Positions 1 through 8,286 of a DNA stretch of 64,000 nt are shown piece by piece (positions within the stretch are counted from its first letter, which is position 1; every line of letters starts with the position of its first letter). The translations under genes were made by a program, and so were the position numbers. Source of the stretch: Eubacterium plexicaudatum ASF492 (GTDB lineage Bacteria; Bacillota; Clostridia; Lachnospirales; Lachnospiraceae). Where the stretch lies: positions 5,754,501 to 5,818,500 of the forward strand of contig NZ_AQFT02000001.1 of the NCBI RefSeq assembly GCF_000364225.2, given 5' to 3'. The notes beneath the pieces were generated by a model. It was given only the letters and a program-made list of their open reading frames with translations. It ran no database searches and was not told the DNA's origin.

Positions 1-534
1 ACATGTTAGCATTGCAGCTTTCAAGTAAACGGTTTGTCCCTGTTATTTCAGCATCTACAAGATCAATCATTCTTTTTATATTTGCAGAATGGGCGGAAGA
101 AACTTCATTTTCCCATAACGGATTGATTTGTTTTTCAATCCCTGCACGGTACTTTTGCAGAATATTAAGCCGCTCCTGCAAAAGTTCCTGCTGTACATCG
201 GGTGTAAATGTACTTAGAAAAAAAGCGGCAATAGAAAAGATGTTTGTATCGTAGTTGAATTGCAGGATGGATGCTTTTAAAGTGTTTATAAATTCGCTTT
301 TCCCCTTATCAGAAAGTTTGTAAACGGTGCGGTCTGGCATATTTCCGACTTTCTCGGTAGTGCCAGATATAAATTCTTTTTTTCAAGGGTTTTTAAGGTC
401 GAATATACCGTTGAATCAGCGATATTAAACCACCATTTCACATTCATGTAGTTTAAGAGTTTTATTATCTCGTATGCGTTAAGTGGTTTTTCGTATATGA
501 AACCTAAAAGCATTGTGGCAGGTTTGGACAGCAT
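1..534 (-). CDS. PadR-family transcriptional regulator, frameshifted, C-terminus off the window
   Basis: The minus-strand product starts at 534 behind a GGAGG and opens with the PadR winged-helix pattern (MLLGFIYEKPLNAYEI, then STVYSTLKTLEKK). The frame breaks in a T7 run at 377-383. One extra base restores a continuous product with the PadR wing (KVGNMPDRTVYKLSDKGK) and a long helical C-terminal part reaching base 1. PadR proteins repress small operons, often their own and a neighbouring transporter or detoxification gene. It is divergent from the gene at 656, with a perfect palindrome between them. Whether the frameshift is real or a homopolymer error is undecided. Confidence 0.82.
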
Positions 535-570
535 ATTTTTTCCTCCTTGACATCGAGTTGTTTTTACAGT

Positions 571-586
571 ACTTTATATATAAAGT
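571..586. promoter_or_regulatory. Perfect 16-bp palindrome in the divergent promoter region
   Basis: ACTTTATATATAAAGT is exactly self-complementary and lies 37 bp upstream of the padR start and 69 bp upstream of the plus-strand gene. A minus-strand TATAAT lies at 606-611. PadR dimers bind AT-rich palindromes in such positions, so this is a likely autoregulatory operator. The assignment is inference from position and symmetry. Confidence 0.55.
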
Positions 587-655
587 GGTTTTTATAAATA
601 CTACTATTATAACATATCAATGAAGAAAAAGGAATACTGGAAAAGGAGGTTTTTT

Positions 656-1123
656 ATGCCGCAGCTCAATAAAGGGGGTAAATTTGTATTTGGTCTTTCC
701 GTTGTAAACCCCGATTTAACAATACACATCCCGCCACAGGCATTGTTGGAGTATGATGCACTGCGGGATGGAAAAGTGATAATTTTTACGGGAAGCAAAA
801 TAACAGGCGGCTTCTGCGTGACGACATATCCGCTGCTGTCAAATTCAAAACTCAGCCATATATTGGAAGAATGTCCTGCGTTAAGGGACTGCCAGCTTTC
901 CGAGGGTGAGTTTACCCGATATAAAGGGCGTAAATATGCGTGGATTAACATTGATAAGGATGGAGCTGTTAAGTTGCCGCAAAATACGTTGGACGATTTA
1001 GAATTACAGTCCGGAATGGAACTGTTGTCAATACGCAGCAGTGATATTGCCTTTACAATGGGAGCAAAAGGACCGTTGCTTGAAAAAGCACATAATTTTC
1101 ATGGAGAAATTAAGAGATATTAG
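656..1123 (+). CDS. Conserved hypothetical protein with AbrB/SpoVT-like segments
   Basis: The ATG at 656 follows AAAGGAGG (642-649) at ideal spacing and is preferred over the in-frame ATG at 620. The 155-residue product has two segments that look like AbrB/MazE swapped-hairpin strands (IHIPPQALLEYDALRDGK near the N-terminus and VKLPQNTLDDLELQSGM near residue 115). That suggests a DNA-binding or scaffold role, but no family was firmly recognised. Its partners are a divergent PadR gene and a downstream ATC-hydrolase remnant, so it may belong to a small regulated amino-acid or thiazoline-related module. Confidence 0.6.
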   Translation: MPQLNKGGKFVFGLSVVNPDLTIHIPPQALLEYDALRDGKVIIFTGSKITGGFCVTTYPLLSNSKLSHILEECPALRDCQLSEGEFTRYKGRKYAWINIDKDGAVKLPQNTLDDLELQSGMELLSIRSSDIAFTMGAKGPLLEKAHNFHGEIKRY

Positions 1124-1353
1124 AGTGTGTCTTAAAATGGGAAATATAATAACCGGTAAGTTATTTCATTCAATTATGCTCTTTACAGTCGTTGGTGAGT
1201 TTTTTTCGTGGATATTATGTCGGTATTATGACGGGTACAACAGTAAAACAATGGCAATGAGTGCGTTGGGAAGCCTGCATTTATGATTACCCATAAGGAA
1301 ATACGGCACAATGCACACAGCTTAGCAGAAGAAAATGCTAAACTTACCTTTAC

Positions 1354-1518
1354 AAAGATATGTGTGAGAAATATTCCTGCCCGGAACTTTGTACGGTTTT
1401 TTGCCAAAGTGATATAACTGCTTTTTCGGGATATGATCCTAAGATTAGATTTGAACGCATAGGAACGATAGGGGGAGGTGCTAATTGTTGTGATTTTCAT
1501 TTTATTCATGGGAAGTAA
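1354..1518 (+). pseudogene. 3' remnant of an L-2-amino-thiazoline-4-carboxylic acid hydrolase-type gene
   Basis: The frame reads a cysteine-rich C-terminus (KDMCEKYSCPELCTVFCQSD, then GGANCCDFHF) typical of the ATC hydrolase family, which opens the thiazoline ring on a route to cysteine. No intact upstream frame was found: stops precede 1354, and 1124-1353 holds only unassigned sequence. The last codons are altered by the IS66 insertion at 1515. Before insertion the gene would have ended HGN-TAG across the target site CATGGGAA; now it reads HGK-TAA inside the IS end. Decay of the 5' part is independent of the IS. Confidence 0.6.
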
Positions 1519-3318
1519 CTGTTCAGCACCCCGTTAAGGGCACATTGATTTTTGGACAAAACAGAGAAAATAAAATTTCTGTTTCGTCATTGCTTTAGTG
1601 TAAAAAGTGGATAACTTTCTAGTATAACTGCCAAGTGTTTTTGGGCTGTGGATTACTGAAACATAATTCCCCAGTTGTATCACAGATAACAGAGTAATTG
1701 TGGATTTTATCCGAGTGTTACCGGCAATTATCTCTTGTTTTTTACTGTTTATCCACCGTCATTTTGACAGTATATCAAAACGACACGATTCGCTTTTTGG
1801 ACCATTTTCCGTTAAAATAGAAGTATCAAATTTAACGGAAGAAGGTGGTCTGAATGCCAGTAAATGTTACACTTGAAATGGTTCAGCAATTGCTTGAACA
1901 GAATGCTTCATTGCTCAGGCAAAATGAAATTCTCACAGCAACTATTGCTGAGTTAAATCAGACCATACAGGAACTGAAGGAACAGATTAATAAGAACTCC
2001 AAAAACAGTTCCAAACCACCTTCAAGTGATGGCTATAAAAAACCTGCTCCTAAGAGTCTGCGCAAACCATCCGGAAAAAAGGTCGGTGGACAGGATGGAC
2101 ATCAGGGGATACATTTAGCGGTAATAACAGCTCCGGATGAAATAGTCAAACATATGCCCTCCGCATGTAAAGGATGCCAGCATTATCAGATGTGCAAAGG
2201 CACTGCATGTATTGCGGAGAAACGCCATGTTATTGACGCAGTTGTTAAAGTCAATGTAACGGAGCATCAGGCGCTGGAACTTCCAGTCTGTATGCTGCAT
2301 GGAGATACCCGCACAGGTGCTTTCCCTTCTGACGTAAAAGCAACCGTACAGTATGGTGAAAACCTTCAGGCATTAGCTGTTGCACTAAATACCGTAGGCG
2401 CAGTCAGCATCAAACGTACCCATGAGATTCTTTCCGGAGTATTTAACATTCCGATTGCAACAGGAACGGTCAGCAGCATGGTAAAAAGATGCGCTGACAG
2501 TCTGAGTGAAACAGTAGGTAAGATCAAGGATAAGATGATCGGTTCTGCGCTTGGACATTTCGACGAAACCGGAACCAGAGTGGATAAAAAACTCTGGTGG
2601 GTTCATGGTGCCTCAAACTGTGAATACACCTATCTTGATATCAGTCCCAAACGTGGAACTGCAGGTATGGAGCAATGCGGCGTTCTTCCAGAATTCAAAG
2701 GGATTGCCATGCATGACTGCTGGGCTTCCTACTGGAATTATCCGGATATTCAGCATGCAGTCTGCTGTGCCCATCTTCTCCGTGAATTAACGGGGATTGA
2801 TGAAAATCATCCGGATCAGAAGTGGGCATCTGCATTTATAGACCTTTTACTGGAAATGAAAAAGGCCAAAGAGAAAGCTGTAGAGAAGGGAAAGGACTCT
2901 CTGAGCTATTATCATTATCGTAAGTTCGATAAGAAGTATGATGAACTTATCGAACAGGCCCGGAAGGAAAATCCACTTACCGAAACCACGGAGAAAAAAC
3001 GTGGACGGAAGAAAAAAGGAAAAATCCTTGCCCTGGCAGAACGCCTTGCAAATTACAAGGCCTCAGTCTGCCTTTTTATCCATAACTTCCATGTCCCGTT
3101 TGATAACAACCAGGCGGAACGAGATCTGCGGATGATAAAGGTGAAAACCAAAGTATCCGGATGCTTCCGAACTGAGGAAGGTGCCAGAGATTATCTAAAA
3201 ATCATGTCCTATGTTGGCACAGCACATAAGCAGGGATACAATGCTTACGAAGCAATCAGAAATGCAATCTCAGGTCATCCTGATTTCATCTTTGAATAAG
3301 GGGGTTCTGAATAGTTAC
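1515..3318 (+). mobile_element. IS66-family element, single-ORF type, copy 1
   Basis: This is a complete 1804-bp element. The left end GTAACTGTTCAGCACCCC (1515-1532) and the reverse complement of 3301-3318 match at 16 of 18 positions. It is flanked by an 8-bp direct repeat CATGGGAA at 1507-1514 and 3319-3326, the hallmark target duplication of IS66-family insertion. It has one transposase gene and no tnpA/tnpB, as in the ISBst12-type subgroup. Its 330-bp 5' leader (1519-1853) has no other gene. A second, decayed copy lies at 16961-18759. Confidence 0.93.
1854..3299 (+). CDS. IS66-family transposase (TnpC-like, 481 aa)
   Basis: ATG at 1854 follows GAAGAAGGTGG. The N-terminus is a leucine-rich coiled coil (about residues 5-48), followed by a basic linker with KNSKNSSKPPSSDG and a cysteine cluster (C105, C108, C114, C119) like the IS66 zinc finger. 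The catalytic core shows the DDE pattern: GHFDETGTRV near 237, MHDCWASYWNY near 288 and NNQAERDLRMIKVKTKVSG near 420. The C-terminal SYVGTAHKQGYNAYEAIRNA is also typical. The gene looks intact and the element recently active, given its perfect target duplication. Confidence 0.95.
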   Translation: MPVNVTLEMVQQLLEQNASLLRQNEILTATIAELNQTIQELKEQINKNSKNSSKPPSSDGYKKPAPKSLRKPSGKKVGGQDGHQGIHLAVITAPDEIVKHMPSACKGCQHYQMCKGTACIAEKRHVIDAVVKVNVTEHQALELPVCMLHGDTRTGAFPSDVKATVQYGENLQALAVALNTVGAVSIKRTHEILSGVFNIPIATGTVSSMVKRCADSLSETVGKIKDKMIGSALGHFDETGTRVDKKLWWVHGASNCEYTYLDISPKRGTAGMEQCGVLPEFKGIAMHDCWASYWNYPDIQHAVCCAHLLRELTGIDENHPDQKWASAFIDLLLEMKKAKEKAVEKGKDSLSYYHYRKFDKKYDELIEQARKENPLTETTEKKRGRKKKGKILALAERLANYKASVCLFIHNFHVPFDNNQAERDLRMIKVKTKVSGCFRTEEGARDYLKIMSYVGTAHKQGYNAYEAIRNAISGHPDFIFE

Positions 3319-3340
3319 CATGGGAATTAGATATTCAAGT

Positions 3341-4068
3341 AAGTATGAAAGCTTTGTGGCTTAAGAAGATGTCAAAAGGGCATAAAATCCCCCTCCCCAT
3401 CAAAGGGGCTCTTTTCAAACGGGATACGGTATGGTAAAATAAGCTACAGCAATTCGTTTTAGGCTGTAGCAGCTGCCATCGCAGGATCTTTTTGATGATG
3501 ATTTAGGGTACGACCCTGTTAGGAGCCGGAGATAAGTACCGGACTCCCGTTTACAGATTCCTGTATTGGTTGAAATGCATCTGCGCATTCTGAAGCGGAT
3601 TGCTTTTCTTTTGCCTCTTTGTCAGCAGATGCTTTACCACAGGCATCCGCGGTTTCCGGCACTTTGCCGGAGCATTGCACTTCTACCAGACGGATCGTGT
3701 CATCATCGGCTCCCTGGTCTTTTAAGAAAGCGATGACATTTTTTAAGTTCAGCCCTTTTGTGGTTTTAGTATTCTGTATGATTTCCCTATGGTCAACAGG
3801 GAGGAAGTCCGCATCATCCCGGATCATGTGGTAAATTGCCACGAGCATCTTCCTCGCTATGGCAATGATGGCCTTTTTGTGCCCCCGGCGCTTTTTCAGC
3901 GTTTCGTATTTACGGCGGAAGTACGGATCTTTCTTCGTGCTCTTCACGGCGGCAAGCGCACACTGGACGAGCAGCGGCTTGAGGTAATGGCCGCCGTTTC
4001 CTATCCTGGTAGATTTCTTCTTCCCTGCGCTTGCGTTGTTTGCGGGTGAAAGGCCTGCCCAGCATGCA
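3341..4068 (-). pseudogene. IS110-family transposase, 3' fragment (copy A)
   Basis: The minus strand carries the same 3' half as the IS110 copies at 14815-16855 and 49646-51687, including their roughly 190-bp 3' noncoding tail and identical right end (CATACTT, reading minus). Coding matches from the AGLSPANNASAGKKK serine motif to the SGS C-terminus, stop at 3519. The 5' two thirds, with the DEDD/RuvC domain and leader RNA region, are missing; the break coincides with the IS4-type element end at 4069. The apparent start MWVKLSACW is IS4-end sequence and an artefact. Confidence 0.9.
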
Positions 4069-5521
4069 CTTAACTTGACCCACAAGTTTATATGGATATC
4101 CTCTTGTTTCTATGCTATACTAAAGAAAAAGAGGTGATCCGTATGACGGCAGAATATACGAATTGGGAAACGGAATTTGTAGATGTAAAATTTGTTGATC
4201 AGCGTTTGAAATCACGTTTTTTTAAAATTATGGATGCATTTGCTGCAGCGCCAGATAAATCCACCTGGGCTGCAGCCGGATCCAGAAGTTCTGCAAAAGC
4301 AGCGTATCGCTTCTTTAGTAATAAGGATGTATCCAGGGATGAACTGTTGGATAGTGTATCTAGGGCAACTGTAGAAAAAATGAAACATGCGGATGCAGAT
4401 TGGATACTTGCCATTCAGGATACCACATCTGTTGGATTTGGAAACCGGAAAGCAATCAAAGGAATGGGATACCATTGCAGTACGGAACAGAGGGGAATGC
4501 TTGTACATTCTTGTATAGCGGCCACAGACCAGGGAATTCCCCTGGGCCTTCTTTATCAGGAAATACATACGAGGGATGTACGCAGGGATGACTCTGGAAC
4601 AAAAGATGAAAAACGTTCCAGGCCAATAGAAGAAAAAGAGAGCTACCGATGGATTCATACAATGAACGAAATTCATCAGAGGGTTGCAGAAGATATTCCG
4701 GTATTGACAGTATGTGACCGTGAAGGAGATTTTTATGAATTTTTTTCGAACGCTGCAGATTTGGGAGAAAATTTTCTGATTCGGCTAGTGCAAAACCGCA
4801 TGGTGGATGACGGAAAAAAGATTTTTCATGAACTCCACCAGTCTCCTGTGGCTGGAAGTATGGTTGTCAGGATGGGCAGGAATCCCAAAGAACACATTCC
4901 AGCCAGAAATGTAAAAATGGATTATCATTATAAAGAGGTTGTGGTTCACTGTCCAAAAAGGAGAACAGAAAAACATATACGAGAAAAACTTGTACTAACA
5001 GCAATTTATGTACATGAATCCGGAAAAAAAGGAACCGAATGGTTTCTGCTAACAACGGTAAGAGTAAAAAACGAAAAAGATATAGAAAAGCTGATACAAT
5101 GTTATGCACACAGATGGAAAATAGAACGTTTTCATTTCATCTTAAAAAGTGGATGCAAAATAGAGAAAAATCAGGCGAGGGAATATGAGAGATTAAAATT
5201 TTTAACATTACTATATTCGGTTATCGCACTGCAGATACTAAATTTGACTTATTTAGGAAAAATATGTCCGGAAATCTCGAGTGAAATTGTGTTTGATAAA
5301 GAAGAATGGAAAATATTATACTGCTGTGCAAGAAAAACAAAAGAAATTCCTGAAACATATACACTGAAAGAGGCGATTTATGATTTAGGGATTCTGAGTG
5401 GAATAAAAGGTGCTCCGAGCGATGGTATGCCCGGAGCACGTTCTATTTGTCAGGGCTTAGAGGTTCTTTGCTCATTACTTGATTATCGAAAATATATGTT
5501 ATAATTGTGGGTCAAGTTAAG
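4069..5521 (+). mobile_element. IS4-family (IS50/ISPepr1-like) element
   Basis: This 1453-bp element has perfect 17-bp terminal inverted repeats CTTAACTTGACCCACAA (4069-4085 and reverse complement at 5505-5521), bracketing one transposase gene. No matching target duplication is visible: the left flank is IS110 sequence and the right flank an IS200 border. The missing IS110 5' part therefore suggests a deletion or recombination next to this element after insertion. Confidence 0.88.
4143..5504 (+). CDS. IS4-family transposase
   Basis: The ATG at 4143 sits behind GAGGTG (4131-4136); the upstream in-frame start at 4092 has no ribosome site. The 453-residue protein opens with the Tn5-like DNA-binding domain (STWAAAGSRSSAKAAYRFFS). 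It has catalytic aspartates in AIQDTTSVG and CDREGDFYEF and the Y-R-E-K signature in CYAHRWKIERFHFILKSG. The frame is intact. IS4-type enzymes cut and paste DNA through hairpin intermediates. Confidence 0.94.
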   Translation: MTAEYTNWETEFVDVKFVDQRLKSRFFKIMDAFAAAPDKSTWAAAGSRSSAKAAYRFFSNKDVSRDELLDSVSRATVEKMKHADADWILAIQDTTSVGFGNRKAIKGMGYHCSTEQRGMLVHSCIAATDQGIPLGLLYQEIHTRDVRRDDSGTKDEKRSRPIEEKESYRWIHTMNEIHQRVAEDIPVLTVCDREGDFYEFFSNAADLGENFLIRLVQNRMVDDGKKIFHELHQSPVAGSMVVRMGRNPKEHIPARNVKMDYHYKEVVVHCPKRRTEKHIREKLVLTAIYVHESGKKGTEWFLLTTVRVKNEKDIEKLIQCYAHRWKIERFHFILKSGCKIEKNQAREYERLKFLTLLYSVIALQILNLTYLGKICPEISSEIVFDKEEWKILYCCARKTKEIPETYTLKEAIYDLGILSGIKGAPSDGMPGARSICQGLEVLCSLLDYRKYML

Positions 5522-6107
5522 AGCAAGCTGCGGGGTATCGAAGGTCGCAACCTCTACATATAATCCCATATGCTATACTGCTTCGTTTCCACTACGTTTT
5601 TATAGATTGTTTTATAATTTTTTTCCTGACCCTGTTCTTTTACATATCTGCTTATGATTTGCTCATTCCCATGCTCGCTCACCGTTGCTACGTAATATCC
5701 ATCCGTCCAGAATTCCCCTCCCCATAGTTTTTTCTTCACTTGCGGACATTTTGCAAATACCTCCCGTGCTATGATACTCTTTACTATTTGGATGATTTTC
5801 TTTGGACTATATGTTGGCACAGACTGTATAAGAAAATGTACATGGTCTTTATCTGTACCCACTTCCAAAAATCTTATTTCATACCTCTCCTGAATTCCCT
5901 CACATGTTTCTTTGATTACCCTATCTACTTCTTCATCTATTACCACTCTTCTATATTTTGCCGGACATACGAAATGATACATGAGTACTGATACATTGTG
6001 TGATTTGCGTACTGTCTCACTCATCGCACAACTTCTCCCTTCCTTTTTCCTCTAGTATATCACTTCCTCCACGTTTTGAAAAGTTTGTTACGCAGCAAGC
6101 TGCGGGG
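5522..6107 (-). mobile_element. IS200/IS605-family element bounded by a 14-bp direct repeat
   Basis: AGCAAGCTGCGGGG occurs at 5522-5535 and 6094-6107, on both sides of a single tyrosine-transposase gene. The right copy extends into the hairpin-forming GCAGCAAGCTGC, the kind of subterminal fold TnpA recognises on single-stranded DNA. IS200 elements make no target duplication, so the repeats are probably part of the ends or of two adjacent insertions. Exact ends are not fixed. Confidence 0.65.
5554..6024 (-). CDS. tnpA: IS200/IS605 TnpA tyrosine (Y1 HUH) transposase
   Basis: This is a 156-residue product of typical IS200 TnpA length. It shows the HUH metal motif (DHVHFLIQ), the conserved N-terminal strand YHFVCPAKYRR, the FWTDGYYVATVSEHGNEQIISRYV segment with the nucleophilic tyrosine region, and the WGGEFW stretch. 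It acts on single-stranded lagging-strand DNA by peel-and-paste transposition. No TnpB is attached. Intact frame. Confidence 0.94.
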   Translation of the reverse strand: MSETVRKSHNVSVLMYHFVCPAKYRRVVIDEEVDRVIKETCEGIQERYEIRFLEVGTDKDHVHFLIQSVPTYSPKKIIQIVKSIIAREVFAKCPQVKKKLWGGEFWTDGYYVATVSEHGNEQIISRYVKEQGQEKNYKTIYKNVVETKQYSIWDYM

Positions 6108-6127
6108 AATTAGACCCTCTTTTTGAT

Positions 6128-6270
6128 TAAAATTTAGTAATGAAGATCAGATCGCTTTAGACTACCGAAAGATACAGGAAACATTTGGAACAGAATTTTA
6201 CTATGCTTATGCAAAGCAGGAAGACTTTAAAAGATTTTTTCAAGAAATGAAATTGGCAGAAAAAGCATAA
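6128..6270 (+). pseudogene. C-terminal fragment of an unrecognised protein
   Basis: After a stop at 6125, the frame reads about 40 codons of protein-like sequence (DYRKIQETFGTEFYYAYAKQ, then EDFKRFF) and stops at 6250. One added T in the T5 run at 6236-6240 would extend it to MKLAEKA with a stop at 6268. It is followed directly by a strong terminator, which supports it being the 3' end of a real gene. The 5' part was lost at the IS200 border. The family was not recognised. Confidence 0.4.
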
Positions 6271-6279
6271 CAGGATTAC

Positions 6280-6322
6280 ATCCTTGCAAAGCCTGTAATA
6301 ATGGGCAATGCAAGGATTTTTT
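6280..6322 (+). terminator. Rho-independent terminator
   Basis: The stem ATCCTTGCA (6280-6288) pairs with TGCAAGGAT (6309-6317) and is followed by a T-rich tract. It lies just after the gene fragment ending near 6270. The following stretch 6323-6559 shows no gene; it contains the 3' noncoding end of the IS110-type element on the minus strand. Confidence 0.8.
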
Positions 6323-6559
6323 GATTTAAAACTGTAAAACTCAGGTTCTAAAACTACAAAATAATACGAAATTTCTTTGATTATAGAAGTAATTGTGTTA
6401 TAATGATTTTATACTACAGTTCTATCCCTATCCTATTAACTACATGAAAAAAGCATTCTGGTGATATGTCAAGAACTTTTTGAAAAAGATTTTGATATGT
6501 TTTTCAGAAAAAAGGGTAACTTTAACAGACCTTCGGTATGTTTTACGCAAAACCGAATG

Positions 6560-7861
6560 TCAGTTCGTCTCAATATTATATTCGGTGTCCAGCTTTTCGC
6601 CGGTGTACAGTTGGTTTTTGGCCAGCAATCCAAAAACGAGTCGTACAAATTTACGAGATGTAAGCGCGAGTGCTCTTTTGTGCTGATGTTTGGTTACCTC
6701 AGCATATTTTCTGGCATAGAAATCAGCATATTCAGGGATGTGCTTCCTGACGCTGTTTGCCGCTTCGCCAAGATAGTAGCGAAGATAGGGATTTCCGGCT
6801 TTCGACATTTGGTTGTCCTCGGAAGTGAAATCGCCGGAATCCCCCTTAGGCCAGTAAAGCCCGGCATATTTGGCAAGGGCATCGGATGAATGAAATGCTG
6901 CTATATCGCCAATTTCTGACAGAATCCCGGATGCCCATACCGGGCTGATCCCAGGTATGGACCTGAGGATGGTCAGGGCGTTAGGGTTCATTCCGTTGAT
7001 GCATTTCCCAATCGCCTGCTCGATCAGCCTGATTTCTTTCTGATAGGCATGGATGCAGTTAAACGAGCTTGCCAGTGAGATGTTCAGTGGTTCATACATG
7101 CACTTGTCTAACCAGTAGGAATCCCTGGCTGCCTTGCGCAGAAGTTCGGAAGTTTTGGATATGTCAGAAATGCGGTTCCTGCTCTTTTCCGCAAGGAAGG
7201 CAAGCAGATCCTCTTCCGGCATATCAATGATCTCCTGTGGTGACAGAAATTCCGTCAGGACAGCTGAGGACGTGGCGCCATAGAGACTGCCAAAAGGCCT
7301 GTCATCACCTTCAAGGAGCTGAAGCTCACTGAACTTCAGATAAAGATTAGAGACCATATAAGTCTTCTCCCTGGTGATGAACTCAGAAAGGTGCATGCGG
7401 TGCCTTGTAAGGCGTTTGAGGGCTATGAACTGCCCGCCGCGCCATGGCTCCAGTTTTTTCGTACGGCCTACCCTGCCAAAGTCCGCAATGAGATATGCAT
7501 CTGTGGGATCGGTCTTTTCCATTCCGATATAGGACTTTCGGTAATTGGAAGTGGCCTTTGGGTTCACACAGAAGACATAAGGCCTGTAGGGCATGAGAAC
7601 CTCGCTGGCCGACAGGAAGTTTGAAATATGGACGCTGTATACAGAGGTGGATTCCAACACGATAAGAAGCGTGTCCAGGTTTTTATGCTTCTGCATACAT
7701 TCCGCAATCATATTCACAAGTTTATCGGCACCTAGCTGATTATTGTCAAACGATGATGAGATGTATTTGTTTTCCTCAAAGTCCATGGCATAGACGGCGT
7801 TGGTCTTTGAGCTTACATCAATACCAACAAACAAGGTGGACATATAGTTGATCTTTAACAT
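6560..7861 (-). CDS. IS110-family DEDD transposase (second type)
   Basis: ATG at 7861 follows GGAGGTGAT; an open upstream extension to 8104 lies in the leader region and is rejected. The 433-residue protein has the RuvC-like DEDD order near the N-terminus (FVGIDVSSKTNAVY, VLESTSVYSV, KTDPTDAYLIADF). It also has the C-terminal Transposase_20 part (LRSIPGISPVWASGILSEIG, then DNQMSKAGNPYLRYYLGEAA). It is a different subgroup from the three related IS110 copies in the window. Frame intact; exact element ends were not located. Confidence 0.93.
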   Translation of the reverse strand: MLKINYMSTLFVGIDVSSKTNAVYAMDFEENKYISSSFDNNQLGADKLVNMIAECMQKHKNLDTLLIVLESTSVYSVHISNFLSASEVLMPYRPYVFCVNPKATSNYRKSYIGMEKTDPTDAYLIADFGRVGRTKKLEPWRGGQFIALKRLTRHRMHLSEFITREKTYMVSNLYLKFSELQLLEGDDRPFGSLYGATSSAVLTEFLSPQEIIDMPEEDLLAFLAEKSRNRISDISKTSELLRKAARDSYWLDKCMYEPLNISLASSFNCIHAYQKEIRLIEQAIGKCINGMNPNALTILRSIPGISPVWASGILSEIGDIAAFHSSDALAKYAGLYWPKGDSGDFTSEDNQMSKAGNPYLRYYLGEAANSVRKHIPEYADFYARKYAEVTKHQHKRALALTSRKFVRLVFGLLAKNQLYTGEKLDTEYNIETN

Positions 7862-8130
7862 GATATCACCTCCATTCGGATCGGGATTTGTGAAGCCTGA
7901 AGCAAAAGGTTTATCCTGTGCTGCATACGGTGACCGAAACCTCGCGTAATGAGCATGCACCCAGTCAGCCTTTCTTGCTGGGGCTAACGGCTGGGGATGA
8001 AAATTCTGTGTCAGCGGAATGTGCCGTATGTGCCAGGCTGAATGCTTTCGGATCAGTCTCGGACTAAGCCGGCTGAAAGGAGGAACAGCAGTGCCTTCGG
8101 ACATCAGACTCTGCCTGATATCATACCACA
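7862..8130 (-). ncRNA. Candidate bridge RNA region of the second IS110-type element
   Basis: IS110 elements carry a structured bridge RNA in the noncoding end before or after the transposase gene; it base-pairs with target and donor DNA. Here about 270 nt between the transposase start and the element's upstream side has no supported gene. Position and element family are the basis. Loop structure and guide matches were not computed, so the limits are approximate. Confidence 0.4.
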
Positions 8131-8229
8131 GGATCTACCTATATTGAAATGTAACTATCAACTGTATAGATGGGAATCGGGATGAGGGGAGTTCCTCTTA
8201 GATGTCCTTACCATTTATACATAAAAAAG

Positions 8230-8269
8230 AATAAGTCTGTAAGCTGTTTTTCTTGCTTACAAACTTATT
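8230..8269. promoter_or_regulatory. Inverted repeat directly before the ribosome site of the YunG-UDG gene
   Basis: AATAAGTCTGTAAGC (8230-8244) and GCTTACAAACTTATT (8255-8269) pair at 14 of 15 positions around a T-rich loop. They lie only 4 bp upstream of GAGGAGG (8274-8280). The position fits an operator or a leader hairpin controlling translation. The outer half (ATAAGT / ACTTATTATAC) resembles the inverted repeat at 60902-60968. The stretch 8131-8229 shows no gene. Confidence 0.5.
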
Positions 8270-8286
8270 ATACGAGGAGGTTGTTG

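Noticed and set aside
1041..1286. Plus-strand open frame of 81 codons after the AbrB-like gene
   Set aside because: It overlaps the upstream gene in another frame, has no ribosome site and no family resemblance.
4060..4085. Start MWVKLSACW for the IS110 fragment
   Set aside because: These codons come from the IS4-type terminal repeat and are not native.
7862..8104. N-terminal extension of the IS110-type transposase to 8104
   Set aside because: The GGAGGTGAT and typical family start lie at 7861; the extension has leader-like composition.
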